Source: Isoetes taiwanensis (taxonomy: Eukaryota > Streptophyta > Lycopodiopsida > Isoetales > Isoetaceae). From it: DNA of 64,000 nucleotides. Below the pieces are notes generated by a model, which saw nothing but the letters and a program-made list of their open reading frames with translations, did not search any database and was not told the DNA's origin. This document shows positions 44,081-55,610 of the stretch, piece by piece. The stretch spans positions 16,161,877-16,225,876 of the forward strand of contig JAJEKV010000013.1 in NCBI GenBank assembly GCA_021234155.1, read 5' to 3'. The position numbers and the translations under genes were made by a program. Position 1 is the first letter of the stretch, and the number at the start of each line of letters is the position of its first letter.

Positions 44081-45733
44081 TCAAAATGCAGCAACGAGTT
44101 TTTCATTGACTGCAATGCATTTCTCTTCATTTCTTAATTTAGGTGATGATAGTAAATCGGATTCAGCACACATGAACAGCGCTACATATTCCGGGTTAGT
44201 CTCAAGGAAATTGAAAAGCTCTATTCTGCTAACATATTTTGACTCCTTCATATTCACCATGTTCCAAAGTTCCTTAGCCTGTTCGACAGTTGTTTCTGGA
44301 ATCAAATCCTTAAGACCAGATATTACATCTTCAATGCTTAAAATTCCATCGTCATCTCTATCCAATATCCTGAACAGTGCTTCCATGCATTCTCTGAACC
44401 TTGTTTGTCTGGTTATAAATGCAAAACCTGCAGCATACTGTCTGAAAGTGAAGCATCCCCTACCGAAACTATCAAATATGGAGAAAACCTGCTTAAGAGG
44501 ACCACAGTCTGGCAATCCCAATGATGCAACAAAGTCGTCATAATTCACTACACCATTTTTCTTCGCATCTAGCAATCGAAACTTGGAATAGAAAGCTTTA
44601 GCTTCTTTAATATTCAACTTGTAAAGCTTCTCAAACTTCCCAAACTCTAAAGCAGCAATTCCGCTAAAATCCTTCATCTTTTGTGCCTCTTGAATGAGCA
44701 GAAGGTCTTCAAAGCTGTGCTCAGTTACCATGACATTAAGAGCCTTGGCCATAGTCATTCTAACTCTTTCAGCAAAGAGGCGAGGATTTTTCTGCTCAAA
44801 CAATGTTGGTTCAATAGCTGGTAAATATTCCACTTCCATGAAGTTATGAAACTGAGTCATAAGGCGGAACAACAAGAAGTATATGGTTGGACCATGAGCA
44901 ACCCAAGCAGGATCTAGATGAACATGTGGGTACCTGACCAACATGGGCTGGACTGGATAGCCAGGATTAAATGCCCCTGCTTTGAAAGAAACCAAAGCCC
45001 TTCCATTGGTGGTGGTAGCCTCAGGAAAGATCATCACTCTACTCCAATCATTGCATCTGGCTCTTCTTTTAATTTCTCCTCCAGCAATGCGTCTTGAATC
45101 TGGCGAGCCGCGGTTGATGGCAATAACTTGCATGGCTCTGATGATGGCACCCATAACAGGGTAGCTCAAGTTCTCTTGGGCAGTGACAATTACTGGCAAA
45201 TGCTTGAAAAAAATAAAAACTGGATCCACAAATGTAACATGGTTGCAAACCAAAATGGGAGCTTGATCTCTTGGAGCAGGGGAACCTTTGATTCTTATCC
45301 AGTGAAAACCACATAAAAACAACAAAACCCTAGCTAAAATTCTTACCGGCAACAGAAGCCTTCGCCTCCATATCGGGAAAGGCTTGGTAAGCACATCCGT
45401 AGCACCAACAAGAGCAAGCTTAGTGATCATGAGACCCAAGAACAGAACGGCTGCAAAAAGGATCATTCTGATGAGGCAAACAGGCAGCATGACGACGGAT
45501 TTCAGGACTTCATAGGGGGAAGATATGGCGAAGGTACTATTGCGAAAGGGGTTAAAGGGCATATCTGCCTCCAAATGAGGGGGTGTACCCAGTCCGGAAG
45601 GAGAAGGGGCAGAGCGTTCCGGGGAGGGCTTGGATTGGGCGATACGGGATGGAGCAATGGGAGAAGGTGGGGAGATATGGCGATCCATTGGAAAGCCTGA
45701 ATTTTTGGCAAGGCAGCCTCCTCCGAGCGCCAT
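44081..45733 (-). CDS. LPEAT2: LPEAT2-like lysophospholipid acyltransferase with EF-hands, intronless
   Basis: This is an intact 550-codon frame, and an in-frame TAA 63 bases upstream supports this ATG. The enzyme family transfers acyl chains from acyl-CoA to lysophosphatidylethanolamine in the ER membrane. Residues 20-57 are Ser/Pro-rich. Likely membrane helices lie at about 78-108 and 126-145. Acyltransferase motifs: NHVTFVD (H165, D170), NRGSPDSR (207-214), FPEAT (236-240), YPVQPMLVRYPH (259-270), FHNFMEVEYLP (295-305). EF-hand loops: 389-400 (ends Asp), 421-432 (degenerate), 458-469 (DRDDDGILSIED, good). A fourth near 495-506 is degenerate. Odd points: motif III has Ala239 (codon 45019-45017) where the family normally has Gly, and there is no intron, whereas flowering-plant relatives have many. 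Full length and no defect, so it is either functional or a young retrocopy. Confidence 0.93.
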   Translation of the reverse strand: MALGGGCLAKNSGFPMDRHISPPSPIAPSRIAQSKPSPERSAPSPSGLGTPPHLEADMPFNPFRNSTFAISSPYEVLKSVVMLPVCLIRMILFAAVLFLGLMITKLALVGATDVLTKPFPIWRRRLLLPVRILARVLLFLCGFHWIRIKGSPAPRDQAPILVCNHVTFVDPVFIFFKHLPVIVTAQENLSYPVMGAIIRAMQVIAINRGSPDSRRIAGGEIKRRARCNDWSRVMIFPEATTTNGRALVSFKAGAFNPGYPVQPMLVRYPHVHLDPAWVAHGPTIYFLLFRLMTQFHNFMEVEYLPAIEPTLFEQKNPRLFAERVRMTMAKALNVMVTEHSFEDLLLIQEAQKMKDFSGIAALEFGKFEKLYKLNIKEAKAFYSKFRLLDAKKNGVVNYDDFVASLGLPDCGPLKQVFSIFDSFGRGCFTFRQYAAGFAFITRQTRFRECMEALFRILDRDDDGILSIEDVISGLKDLIPETTVEQAKELWNMVNMKESKYVSRIELFNFLETNPEYVALFMCAESDLLSSPKLRNEEKCIAVNEKLVAAF

Positions 45734-45990
45734 AGCCAGAGCTTGGCCGTGGAAGAAATAAATGTGCGAAGAAAAAAACGCCCAAGAAAGAGTTTAGGGC
45801 TCTAACGTTCCGTACGCACGGTACGGTATTTGCTGAGCTGGCAGATTATCTTGCTGAGCTGGCTTATCGGTAATTAGGAAAACGACGGAGCCCGCGGCGG
45901 TCGTGAATGTCGTGATTTGGCTTTAATGCCACGTTGAACATTCTACGGTTGAAATTGTCCCACGTGGCCCTGTAAAACTGCTCGCCGAAT
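45734..45990 (-). promoter_or_regulatory. Upstream region of the acyltransferase gene
   Basis: A short in-frame leader without ATG follows the upstream TAA. Further upstream, TGCTGAGCTGGC occurs twice (about 45831 and 45853, plus sense) and there are GC-rich patches (CCCGCGGCGG). No clear TATA box at a suitable distance was identified, so this entry marks position only. Confidence 0.3.
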
Positions 45991-46890
45991 AGGGATGTGG
46001 ACACCTTTAAAGCTCAAAAAAATAATGTTCTGTTCCACTTCAATGGGTGTGACGCCTTTAGTAAAGGCTACAAATAATTTTCTGTTTCCTTTCAATGGTG
46101 TCAATTATGTGGTATGGGCAATTTATTCAAGCCAACCTCCAAGGACATTGATATTCGAAAACCTAGCAAGGCTCTGTATCTGATGAGACTTCATTGCATC
46201 TACTGGCCCCGTATATGTCTGAGATAATACCCTTATGAGAGAGTTGGAAGGGTCTGTTTTTTCAACGAGTATAAGCTTATGAACTGCAGGCTTTCGTCAC
46301 ACCTCCATCTTTTCCATGTGGAGAGATCATAAAAATCTTTTGAATTTAGATTGAGTTCAAGATCTACACTATATAAAACAAGTGGAAATGTCATAGAGTG
46401 ACACGACATACAGATAATAAAGAGTAGGGATGGAGATCATTAATCATCACCTGAAAAACATAAGAATGAATAACATAGATTGAATAACATAGATTGAATA
46501 CAACTTCACATGTCAGGGTTGGTAAATATTACCTGCGTAAATGTTTCTATTGGTTGGTTTAGGGGGCAAATTATTAAAGCAAAAAAAAAATCAAATGACA
46601 AATTTGTCGATAGACTATTCATTAGGGCAACCCTAGATGCCAATCTATTTATATAATATAAAGCTCCTTCTTGTCGCTTTCAATTTCAATGAATTTGATG
46701 TTGTTTGGAAGGTCTTATTCTAATCTATAATGTTTGCATTTGAGGAGCAACAAAAATTCTATTGCCTTTTTTCCAAAACTGCTCTTCATTTGGAGGGTAT
46801 TTTTGGAATTCTCACAAACTTGAGGGGTATATTTGGAATTTTCCCTAAATTATATTGCGGAATATATGTAATCCTAGTAGTAATGATTGT
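45991..46890. other. Intergenic, short duplications only
   Basis: GAATAACATAGATT is doubled at 46468-46497. GGGTAT-TTTTGGAATT is doubled near 46795 and 46827. No gene supported. Confidence 0.4.
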
Positions 46891-47185
46891 ACTAGCCCAT
46901 TGTATGGGTCCCATGACCTATTGGTCTCCGTGGACGTTAAAAAAACTATTCTATTCTATTCTATTCTATTCTATTCTATTCATAATATGTAAGCTTATTC
47001 TTGGTTTGTCCCTCGGAAGAATCTACCACCTCCATATTTCATATTCGTCAATGCTTTTGATCAGTACGAACAAATGCAAAATAGATTGTGGATATATGTA
47101 TACTTCATAATATGTAAGCTTCTTCTTGGATGGTCTTCGAAGGCTACGCCACCTCCAAATTTCATAATTGTGCATATGCTTTGAT
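46890..47185 (+). mobile_element. LINE 3' end with (CTATT)7 tail, then a 124-base tandem duplication
   Basis: GGGTCCCAT-ACC-ATTGGTCTC-GTGGACG (46907-46936) matches GGGTCCCATAGGCCGATTGGTCTCGTGGACG at 60629-60659, and each is followed within 15 bases by a microsatellite: (CTATT)7 at 46946-46980 here, CCTT units there. Non-LTR elements often end in such runs. Right after it, CATAATATGTAAGCTT..TTCTTGG..CCACCTCCA-ATTTCATA is present at 46981-47060 and again at 47105-47182. Confidence 0.6.
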
Positions 47186-48518
47186 ATACTTTGTAAGATT
47201 CTGTGCTATGAACTATGTAACAATTTACAACTGATCAGCTTCTAGCTAAAAGGAGAAATATTTCTTGAAAGGTTATGTCTCGACCTAACCCATATTGCAT
47301 ATATGACCACTTAAAGGAAGTTTAACTTCTTTTAGCATGCTGAATGCATCGCCAAGCCGGCCTTTATTCACTTCTTTAGCGCCAGATTACATTAAGGAAA
47401 CCAATTTCGGGATGAGATTCTTTTCAACACCGCAAACCCGGCTTTTGCAATTACTTTATGGAAGATGTCATGAAAGAGAAGCAATCGGACTATAGGTATA
47501 GGTGCTAGGAAAAGGATATTCTCATCGTACAAAATCCCCCCCGCATAAAGAGTGGCGACAATGGGATCTTTCGCCCGCATAAAGTTTTTTTTGCTTGCAC
47601 TTTGAACCTTGATGAGGTCAAGATTCGGAACCTTCAAAGCGGAGAGGGAATATGAGGGCGGGCCCCAATATCAATCAACAATGAGCTGATCCGTCGCCTT
47701 GCAAGAATGTTCAGCATTTTCAATATTTGGTTTTCTAAAGCAAACATCAAAGTACTGACTCAAATGCAAAATACTTGGTCATAGACATGGTGGGGCTGTA
47801 ACATAATCACACAAGCAGGGATATTAATAAAAGTGCTTTCAAATTAGCTAAGGTTCTGTATAGTTTACCCAAGGTTCTTGATAAAAATAAGGAAGAATAA
47901 TCTTATGCAACAACGGAAGGAAAACAATCAGGTCACAAAATTTGAGGGGGAGGAAAAGTTAGTAAAAGGCAGAATACTTTTATTAAAGCATTGTTTTCTA
48001 GAAACCAATATTTCAACCAACCAAAGAGGTCTATCTTTCTTTTCTTTTCCTTCCTTCCTTCCTTCCTTCTTACGGCTTTGTACCCATACTCTTAATTGAG
48101 GCCCTCTAATTTAATAAATCAATCGATTTAGAAAGGGAAAAAAATGATTATCTTTGTGAGACATGCCATTTTGACTGAAGAATCTCTTTGAAGCATGTGC
48201 AGAGCTTTTTCTTTTTAATAGAAAGAAAGTAAGGATCGAAAGTTGACATTCTAAAATTTGCCCCCAACCTCTTGTGCTCATGGAACCACCATGCCATGTC
48301 AATCGCTTCATCATGAGATCGATCTTGGTTTTACCTCTTTTCCCTAGGATCTTACTTGGCTTTGCATTAAAGGGAGTATCATGTTGACAATCTAGCCACG
48401 CGAGCTATTATAATAAAGCCAATCATCAATGTCAAAATTGATAATGTGATAGTTACCTTTTTCGTTTTGGACAAAGGATTATCACATGCGACTAACCAAG
48501 CCTCCCTAAAGAGCATCA
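47186..48518. other. Intergenic; one 81-codon minus frame, (CCTT) run
   Basis: The frame 47392-47637 (minus) reads MKVPNLDLIKVQSASKK..YAGGILYDENILFL and looks protein-like, but I recognise no family. A C/T-rich run with five CCTT units lies at 48050-48069. Nothing else seen. Confidence 0.3.
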
Positions 48519-49447
48519 AACAACAATAGATCTTTTTATTGCATCCGTGAATAGCAACAATAGCTCCAAATAATGCAAGGGGAATACGGCTTTAAAATGG
48601 CAAAAAGCTGAAGCGTCTGTGCAATATCATAAAAAATATAGACACGGATTGCAAGATGCATTACATCTACCAAACAACAACTTCGGAGTTCAAACCTACA
48701 AGAGGCTCTTTTCAGGTGCATTTGTTTACTAATAGCACCACGAAAGACAAACTGAAAATTAGAAGGTAAATTCATGTAGTCTACAACAATGAATTACGAA
48801 AAGCCCTAACCGAACATGGGTCACATGGATCGGAGAAAAAGGGGCCCGCAATTATGCGAGGCAGTTAAACTTGTTAAAAATTGAATCGCATGAGAATCAT
48901 AAACACGGAAACTCAATACAAATGGCGAGGAGAAAAGAGCAATCTGAGATGGGCTTAATGCATCAAGGGCCTCGGGCATCATTTACGCAAAAATAAGAAT
49001 AAGGTCTTTGCCAAATAAGAACAAAATTATTGCTGCAAAATGCAAATTGATTCATCCACAATATCCTCTCGAGTGCATTAAAGACCCAACATACCAAACT
49101 CCTACATGCCACCCAAAAATCATAGTTGCCAAAAATTGTGGAGATACTTGCGAGAGCTAATAAACAACAATAGATCTTTTATTGCATCGTGAATAGCAAC
49201 AATAGCTCCAAATAATGCAAGGGAATATCAAATAAAAATAGGAAAGGAAACAATTGGCTGAATGGATTGGCAAAAACTGAAGCATCTATACAATATCATA
49301 AAAAAAATATAAACACGGATTGCAAGATGCATTACATGAGTTCAAACCTTTCCGTGCATTTGTTTACTTGCTCAATAGCACCATAGAAAGACAAAGCTGA
49401 AAATTATGAGAGGTAAATTCATGTAGTCTCGACAATGAATTACGAAA
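48519..49447 (+). repeat. Pair of about 280-bp direct repeats, 644-base step
   Basis: AACAACAATAGATCTTTT begins both copies, at 48519 and 49163. Then the same words follow in order: GTGAATAGCAACAATAGCTC, CAAATAATGCAAGG, CACGGATTGCAAGATGCATT, GTGCATTTGTTTACT and AAATTCATGTAGTCT, ending at about 48800 and 49447. Copy 2 has a 30-base extra near 49235 and lacks about 25 bases near 49340. No TG..CA ends were found and the interval has no reading frame, so a diverged segmental duplication is as likely as LTRs. Confidence 0.8.
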
Positions 49448-52000
49448 GAATCTGCCGAAACAAGATGAACTTCGAGATCACGAGGAGGCAAGAACTTACG
49501 TGAAAAGGCTTCCACCAATTTGGAATAGATTCGTCCATGCAAATTTTTGAGAACTAAACTTTCTTGAAGAAGGGACTCTCTCGACAAACCCATAAGGAAT
49601 TTGGCCAATTTGTGCTGTATGCTTGACAAAAGTCTTCACAAAACAACACCAATATCGTAATCTCTGCCCATGATCTCGGCCTCAAGCGGCTGCTGGCTTG
49701 GGCTAAACCACTAGCATGGCATTTTAAAAGCAAGAATTACCCCAACCGAAAATACGGGGGCGCAAAAGCCGGCTCAATGGATTCAAACGTCCCAAAGCCC
49801 AGGTGTCGAAATTTACTGCGATTTCTAATTTGGCCATGGCCAAAAAAAAAAAAGGATCGAGCGGCACGGATTTAAATAAATAGCGCGTAGTTACACCTTG
49901 CAATAGCAACTATTTCTACTTTTGAATGTACTTTCATCTCTAAGGCGGCATAAAACATTTTAAAACACCACGGATATAAATCTCACATTGAAAAAGTGTA
50001 GTGGATGAGAAGCCTATAGAAAGTCCATGACCAGCGGTCATCACTAAGCAGATAGACCAACTCCGATCAACCTGAAAGGATTGTGCCTGCAATACAGAAC
50101 TATTGGAAAAAGCACAAGGTTAGCACTTGAGTGACTCATTCATATACTTTCATCTTATAAAATCACGTTCCTTGAGCGCATTGGACATTTAGTGATTCTC
50201 AAAAGGCGGAGATAAGTTATGCGAATTATATCATCTAAACAAATATAGAGTACACAATAGTATAGGCCCTCCCTATCTGGCAGTAGCCTCTTCTCATTGG
50301 ATGAAAATAGGCCAGATATTATGCTTTACAGAGATAAGACAAAAATGAGACAAGTCAATTCCCTCATAAATTTACAGGAGTAGCAAATTAGATTCTTTCC
50401 GTATAAACATAAAGTAAATTCAAATGGTACAGCCTTATGTCCAATAGATTTTCCAGGTTATCAATAGATCTTTAAGACTAGGATGCCAAGTTAGCTCTGA
50501 GCATTTGGAAAGAAACACCTAGGATGATTCATTTGCAAGAGCTCCTTCGATTTTCAACCATGAATTTCTGTGTAATGCGGCAAATACATGACTAATTTAT
50601 GTGGATGCTTCAGACTTTATTCTGTAAACCTAAGTCGGTTCTCCTGCCATGCTTTATACTCGTCGTCAAAAACCTTAAGGCTACTATGAAGAAAGGGTTT
50701 TGATTTTCCATAGACATAAGATAAAGAGAACATCCTTCTTTAGAAATTGCATCTATAGACTCTTACCATGAAATTGGGAAGCAATTTCTGCTTTCAAAGT
50801 ATCTGCCGACAAGAAATCCGTGGAGGATGAACTGCATCAAAATAGGCGGGTTGAAAAAAGGGATGTCATTAGATATTAGAAATTACTCAACTAGGTCCGT
50901 CAAGAAGAAAACATAAAAAACATACCAAATTCCATGTTGCTAGAAAGAAAAGCCAGAAACCGAGATACTATCAACAATGCTAATTCGTGTTGCTTGCGAT
51001 GAAAATAGATCACGTCCATAAAAAGCATAGTCTCCTATCGTTGCTGGTCTCAAATTGCGGATTGTAAACTTAGAAGCCGGAAAGGAAAGGAAAATAATCC
51101 AAATAGGCATTAATTCAAAATATCTATCCAATGAAAAATAACTTACACAGCTCTTGCGGAGGGCCAGACAAGGAAAATTTCTACACTAAGAAAAACAACA
51201 CTGTAAAAATATAGTGAGGTAATGCATGACATAATCTGTAAGGCGGGGAAATAAATCGACCATGGTGAAGCTGCAAAAATCTACAACGCTTGCCATCTCG
51301 TGCTTATTTTCTTAGGCTTTTCTAATTTTCATGACCATTGATTTGCAAAATTCAAGATCTAATGGTTGTAATTTTTACACCTTGGATTTTGATGACATGG
51401 AAGGGACGTGGATAGGCTAGAATTGCGTAAACAATTGTAGGTCCGGTAGAATTTGGTGTGGTAATAAACCTATTTTATGGAGTTAGGAAGAACGAAATTC
51501 CGTTTGCAATAAAGGCCTACATGCTTCAAAATAAAATCATGTATCTATGTCAATCATGGCTATCTCAACTATTGCTTCTCAAAGATAAAAAAAAAGGGAC
51601 TTGCATGACTTAAAGTACGGGCAAACTGTAGTGTCCACTACATCCAAAGTTCCTTTAGAGCAGAAACATTGAAATGCACATTATTAAGCACCAGGACACC
51701 ACCCCAAAATGCCTATGTTCATAAAAAAAGGGTGAAAATTGGCAAATATATGGTCAAAGACTCCTAGATTGAAAAATAGTCCCCTTATATAAGTCAATCA
51801 TCGTTAGATTATTACCTAAAGCTTACAACAAAGTCAATATAGTGGATAATTTAGAAATCACCTTGTTCCTACAACATTTTTCCTAAGAGAATGAGCTTTG
51901 AGTGCATAGTATTAAGCCCAATAAAAAAAAACGTACCACCTGCCGTAGGAAATGAATGGATCAGTATGGTTATAACGCGAACATAGGGAGGGTGGACCCC
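49448..52000. other. Intergenic, no supported feature
   Basis: Minus frames at 49372-49629, 49724-49909 and 50940-51131 are 60-85 codons with no recognised domain. AT-rich with A-runs. I see no repeats or RNA genes. Confidence 0.35.
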
Positions 52001-52079
52001 TATTGTCACAGCAGAAATTTCTTGTATCAGGTCTTTGGCATCATAAGGTAATCCTAGAAAGTGTGTTATTTGATAACTC

Positions 52080-52840
52080 GTCTTCTTATACCATACTGGT
52101 TGAAACCATTGTCCACAAAGTGATTCATCAGACCTTTAATGTCAATAGCTGCTACAATAGTGTTGGAATTTCACATACATGTATGGTGTAGCACATGTGA
52201 AATAATCACATGTATGGATAGTTTCTTATATTGGGACAATTAACAACAAAAAGATCATCTAGAAAATCAAAAGTGTGTCTGAATTTACATACTTCATCAT
52301 ACCTACTTTGCAGGGCTAAATTCTTGATAAACATCATCTCAAACCATGCCAAATATAGATTACACCAACTGGGGCCGCAAGCAAATCCCATTGGAATACC
52401 ACTGACTTGTTTTCCAAGTTCGGTTTCCCATGGCAATGTGGCAGTTAGCAAGTAGCCAATGGTTGGCCTTAACAAAGGTATTCCTGTCCATTTTAACTAG
52501 CATCTAGCCTTAAGTTCAAATTTAAACCACTTGACAGCATACCTGACGTCTTTGGTCTTCTTGAGCCAAAGTTCATTCTTGTGATGTTTGATCTTCATCA
52601 ATGACTAGTTCCAGGATATGGAAAATACCATAATCACTCTGTAGCATTTAGTGATGTCTGCAACATACACCTCATGTACCTTAGGAGGAAAATTAATTAC
52701 AACATCATAAATGGAATTGATAACACAACTTGAGTTAATCTTTCCAGAGAACAGAGTGCAGACTTTAGTACACATCATTTTGGAGATGTCAGACCAATAT
52801 GTAGCATAATAACAGGGGGTTTCCTTTGTGTTTTTGTACG
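52080..52840 (-). pseudogene. Penelope-like reverse transcriptase, RT core and C-terminal piece
   Basis: One minus frame with two TAG stops reads YWSDISKMMC, FPPKVHEVYVADITKCY (52640-52690), KTKDVRYAVKWFKFEL, then an uninterrupted 89-codon stretch (52475-52206) with GKQVSGIPMGFACGPSWCNLYL, FEMMFIK and HTFDFLDDLFVVNCPN. GIPMG..P..NLYL..FE followed by F-LDDL is the RT palm with its catalytic Asp pair in the style of Penelope-like elements. After 52206 another piece, KGLMNHFVDNGFNQYGIRRRV (52137-52075), resembles the region after RT in such proteins. The N-terminal complement lies at 60891-61495. RT family fairly sure, Penelope assignment provisional. Confidence 0.65.
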
Positions 52841-52925
52841 CTTTTCACAAAGGTTTTCCTAAGATTTCATGGCGTATTCGAATGGATGTACTAATGCGTA
52901 CATCTAGAGTGCACCATTTCTTAGT
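52840..52925. repeat. R1 repeat, partial copy
   Basis: GTTTTTGTACGCTTTT..GGTTTTCCTAAGATTT..CGTATTCG..GTACTAATGCGTACATCTAG matches 55525-55605 word for word in order. It abuts the RT piece on its N-terminal side. Confidence 0.65.
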
Positions 52926-54552
52926 CGTTGATTTAGCCTTTTTTTTTCAATGGTCCAACATCCAAGGGCTCACAACAAAAGCCCTCTTTTTATTTTAGGG
53001 GCTCAACATGCAAGCCTCGTGAATAGCATTGCTTGCAAATCTGCAACAAAAGGGATTAGCAAGATAAGATTGGCCCTTTGAATGAGTAGGAGGAGATGCC
53101 CTTTTTTCAATCTAAGGATGAAGAAATTGGAAGTGCAGCTTTTTCAGAGCCTACAGTTGCATCTGAGAGTCGGTTTCTTCCTCAAGCATCAATTCTGCAG
53201 AGTTCTTAGCGGGTGTTTGGATCCAACACAGATGACCATTGATCTGCAGAACATGCTGAAAATGATTACACTCTAGATGGTATTCATTTGTTAAGGCAAA
53301 GCTTAGTTCCTCCAACAACAAGCACGATTCGGCTGCATGCCATTCGCACTCTCTGTGATGCTTATGATCGCACTGGGCAGAATGAAAAGGAACTGCAAGC
53401 TTGTGTCGACCTAATAAAAGCTTGGGCACAGTGTGGTTGTCCGTATGGATATGGTTTCTAAGGAATGTTCAGAGTGATCCGTTATTTTATGAAGACTGGG
53501 AGTTTGGAGTTCTAAATAAATAGACATCGAGAACCTTTGTGGATGAAAACGGGCTGTTTGTTAGCAGAGTCTAGGAAGAGCATGTCACAGCTATTCGGTT
53601 CTTCAAAACGCAAGCTTTTTCAGATTGTGCAAACATTTTGGTCATATGCAAATGCAATAAGCAGAGCAGAGAATTTTGGGGATGCTCCGAAATATGTCTT
53701 ATTTAATACGACCATCTTCTCAGTTCAACAAAGACATGCAATTCTCCGCCTTATACGATTGTTGCACTGCCAGATTTTGAGAAGACCCTCTGCATAGATA
53801 TTGTTTCCCAGATCGCCCAACAGAGCAGGTCTTTTTTTAGATTCCTCGGCCCCTGTAAAAGCAGCAGAGTTACCTGTGGCTCAACTTTAGCAGCAGCATA
53901 ATTACCATGCTCTGCATTCCTTATGAAGATGGAGCAATGGATCTAACCAGCCATCATCTTGTAGGTTTGATCTCTAGCTTTGGTGCCATATTTATAACAT
54001 GTCAACACCTATCAAAAACATTTGTTCCTTGCCCTATTTCTGGCCGTGCTTATCTGCTTTTCGAACAGATGTATTTCAAAATGATTCGCTGCCTCAACCA
54101 GACTCTGGAGCTCTGTTTACAAACTGTAAGTCATTTTATTTGCTTTATTTCAGATTTGCCCTGCAATAGATTGAGAAGATCTTCTTTGCTTGTTCTAGTC
54201 CATTTACAGGCCTGAATTCGTATCTTCCATACACTAGAGCTCTAGGCTGCTGATTCCAAATTGTAACTGATTGGAACTTCATTTATTTCCTGCAAAAATT
54301 GGGTGTGAAGCTGATTAATTGTCATGATTATCCATATTATGTTCTATCTTGGGTCTTCTGGGCATGGCCCAAATCTGTAACTGTTCATACCATCTGAGGC
54401 ATTAGGGAATCAAAGGCTCTATTTTCTCCATTAGACAGAATCAAAGGCTCATAGGACCTATGCCTAGTAAGGCTCATCCTGGTAAGGCTACGACGAAACA
54501 GGTAAGAAAGAAATTGTTAGAATACCTTATACTTCAATCCATTTGCAGGTTC
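52926..54552 (+). other. Gene-like debris on plus (exon-like 53275-53460), unidentified
   Basis: A plus frame reads LLRQSLVPPTTSTIRLHA, IRTLCDAYDRTGQNEKEL and QACVDLIKAWAQCGC (about 53285-53455), clearly protein-like. Further fragments follow in other frames (HVTAIRFFKTQAFSDC near 53582-53630, IVALPDFEKTLCIDIVSQIAQQ near 53755-53825). It looks like a decayed gene or several exons of one, in an interval that separates the two RT pieces. No family recognised. Confidence 0.35.
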
Positions 54553-54808
54553 ATTAGGATGAAGTTATTGCTGCACAAAGGCAATTAGGATGAAGTTATT
54601 GCTGCACAAAGGCAAATATGGGCATCTATTTCTGGCGTGCACGCTTATGTTCACATTTGACATTAGTTCTTTTTTCTTGTTGGTATTTAAATTTGACATT
54701 AGTTCTTTTTTCCTGTTGGTATTTAAATTAGTGTAATAAATTAACGTTGTTGTTTATTGCTACTTAAATTAGTGTAATAAATTAACATTGCTATTTATTG
54801 CTACTGTA
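54553..54808. repeat. Cluster of three different tandem duplications
   Basis: A 31-bp unit at 54553-54583 and 54584-54614 (perfect), a 36-bp unit at 54655-54690 and 54691-54726 (one difference), and a 41-bp unit at 54727-54767 and 54768-54808 (few differences). All are exact head-to-tail doublings of different sequences. Confidence 0.9.
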
Positions 54809-55262
54809 ACAAACAAGCTACTTGTTCAATATGACTTAAACTCCGTTCTTATATGTTTCTTATGTTTAGAAATATGCTTGTCCTTGCATTATGGTTATTT
54901 GGCTTGCATTGATACCAGCACATGTTACCATATGCACTAGCATATGCATGACAATGTGCAGTTTACAATAGTTTACATGATTCTTGTATTGCAATATTCA
55001 AATTACAGATAATGAATATAATGAATATAATGATTACACAAAATGTACTCATAGTTGTTTGCAATGGAAATAATTTATTTGTCTTGATGTTATTGTGCTT
55101 TTTAATAATTAATATTTAGGCCCATAAAGTTTACCTATATTTGCTTTAGTTAGGGCCCGAAGGGCCCAAAATTTTTTTTAATATAACAATCAACACACAA
55201 CTACCATTAACATTATTAACACAAACCATTGCATTTAACACATTTAAATTAAAATCCCCCTT
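54809..55262. other. Intergenic; dyad GGGCCCGAAGGGCCC at 55153-55167
   Basis: The perfect dyad is followed by an A/T-rich ACAACTACCATTAACA-type stretch. A similar core (GGCCCGAAGAGGC) is at 59804-59816 and an inverted form (CCCCTTCGGGGCC) at 34810-34822. Confidence 0.45.
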
Positions 55263-55610
55263 AAACCCCCTTTGGTTTGGGTGCATATTCACACGGGGGG
55301 TTACGTAGGGCAGCGAGAGCCCCAAAAATATATTTACAATACATGTACAATATTAACACCATTAAGTACATTCTCTCAAACCTTATAGTATTTTGCAAAC
55401 CTTAATATACAGTATACAAAAATTTGTACATGCATACCCCACAAACGAGGATCGCTATGTACGGTCCAGATCTTGGAATAAAGGGCAAATATGCCCATCC
55501 GACAGGGGTTTTTTTTGAAAATTTTGTGCACTTTTTCCAATGGTTTTACTATGATTTAGAGGTCGTATTGCGTGGAGTGTACTAATGCATACATCTAGAG
55601 TGCGCACTAA
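55263..55610. repeat. R1 repeat, long copy with GTTTGGGTGCATATTCACAC box
   Basis: The box CCCCCTTTGGTTTGGGTGCATATTCACACGGGG (55263-55296) recurs in direct orientation at 60685-60717. The sequence after it (about 55340-55500) recurs at 60750-60890 but inverted. 55525-55605 recurs at 52840-52925 in direct orientation. So box and body have opposite relative orientation in the two main copies. Confidence 0.75.
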
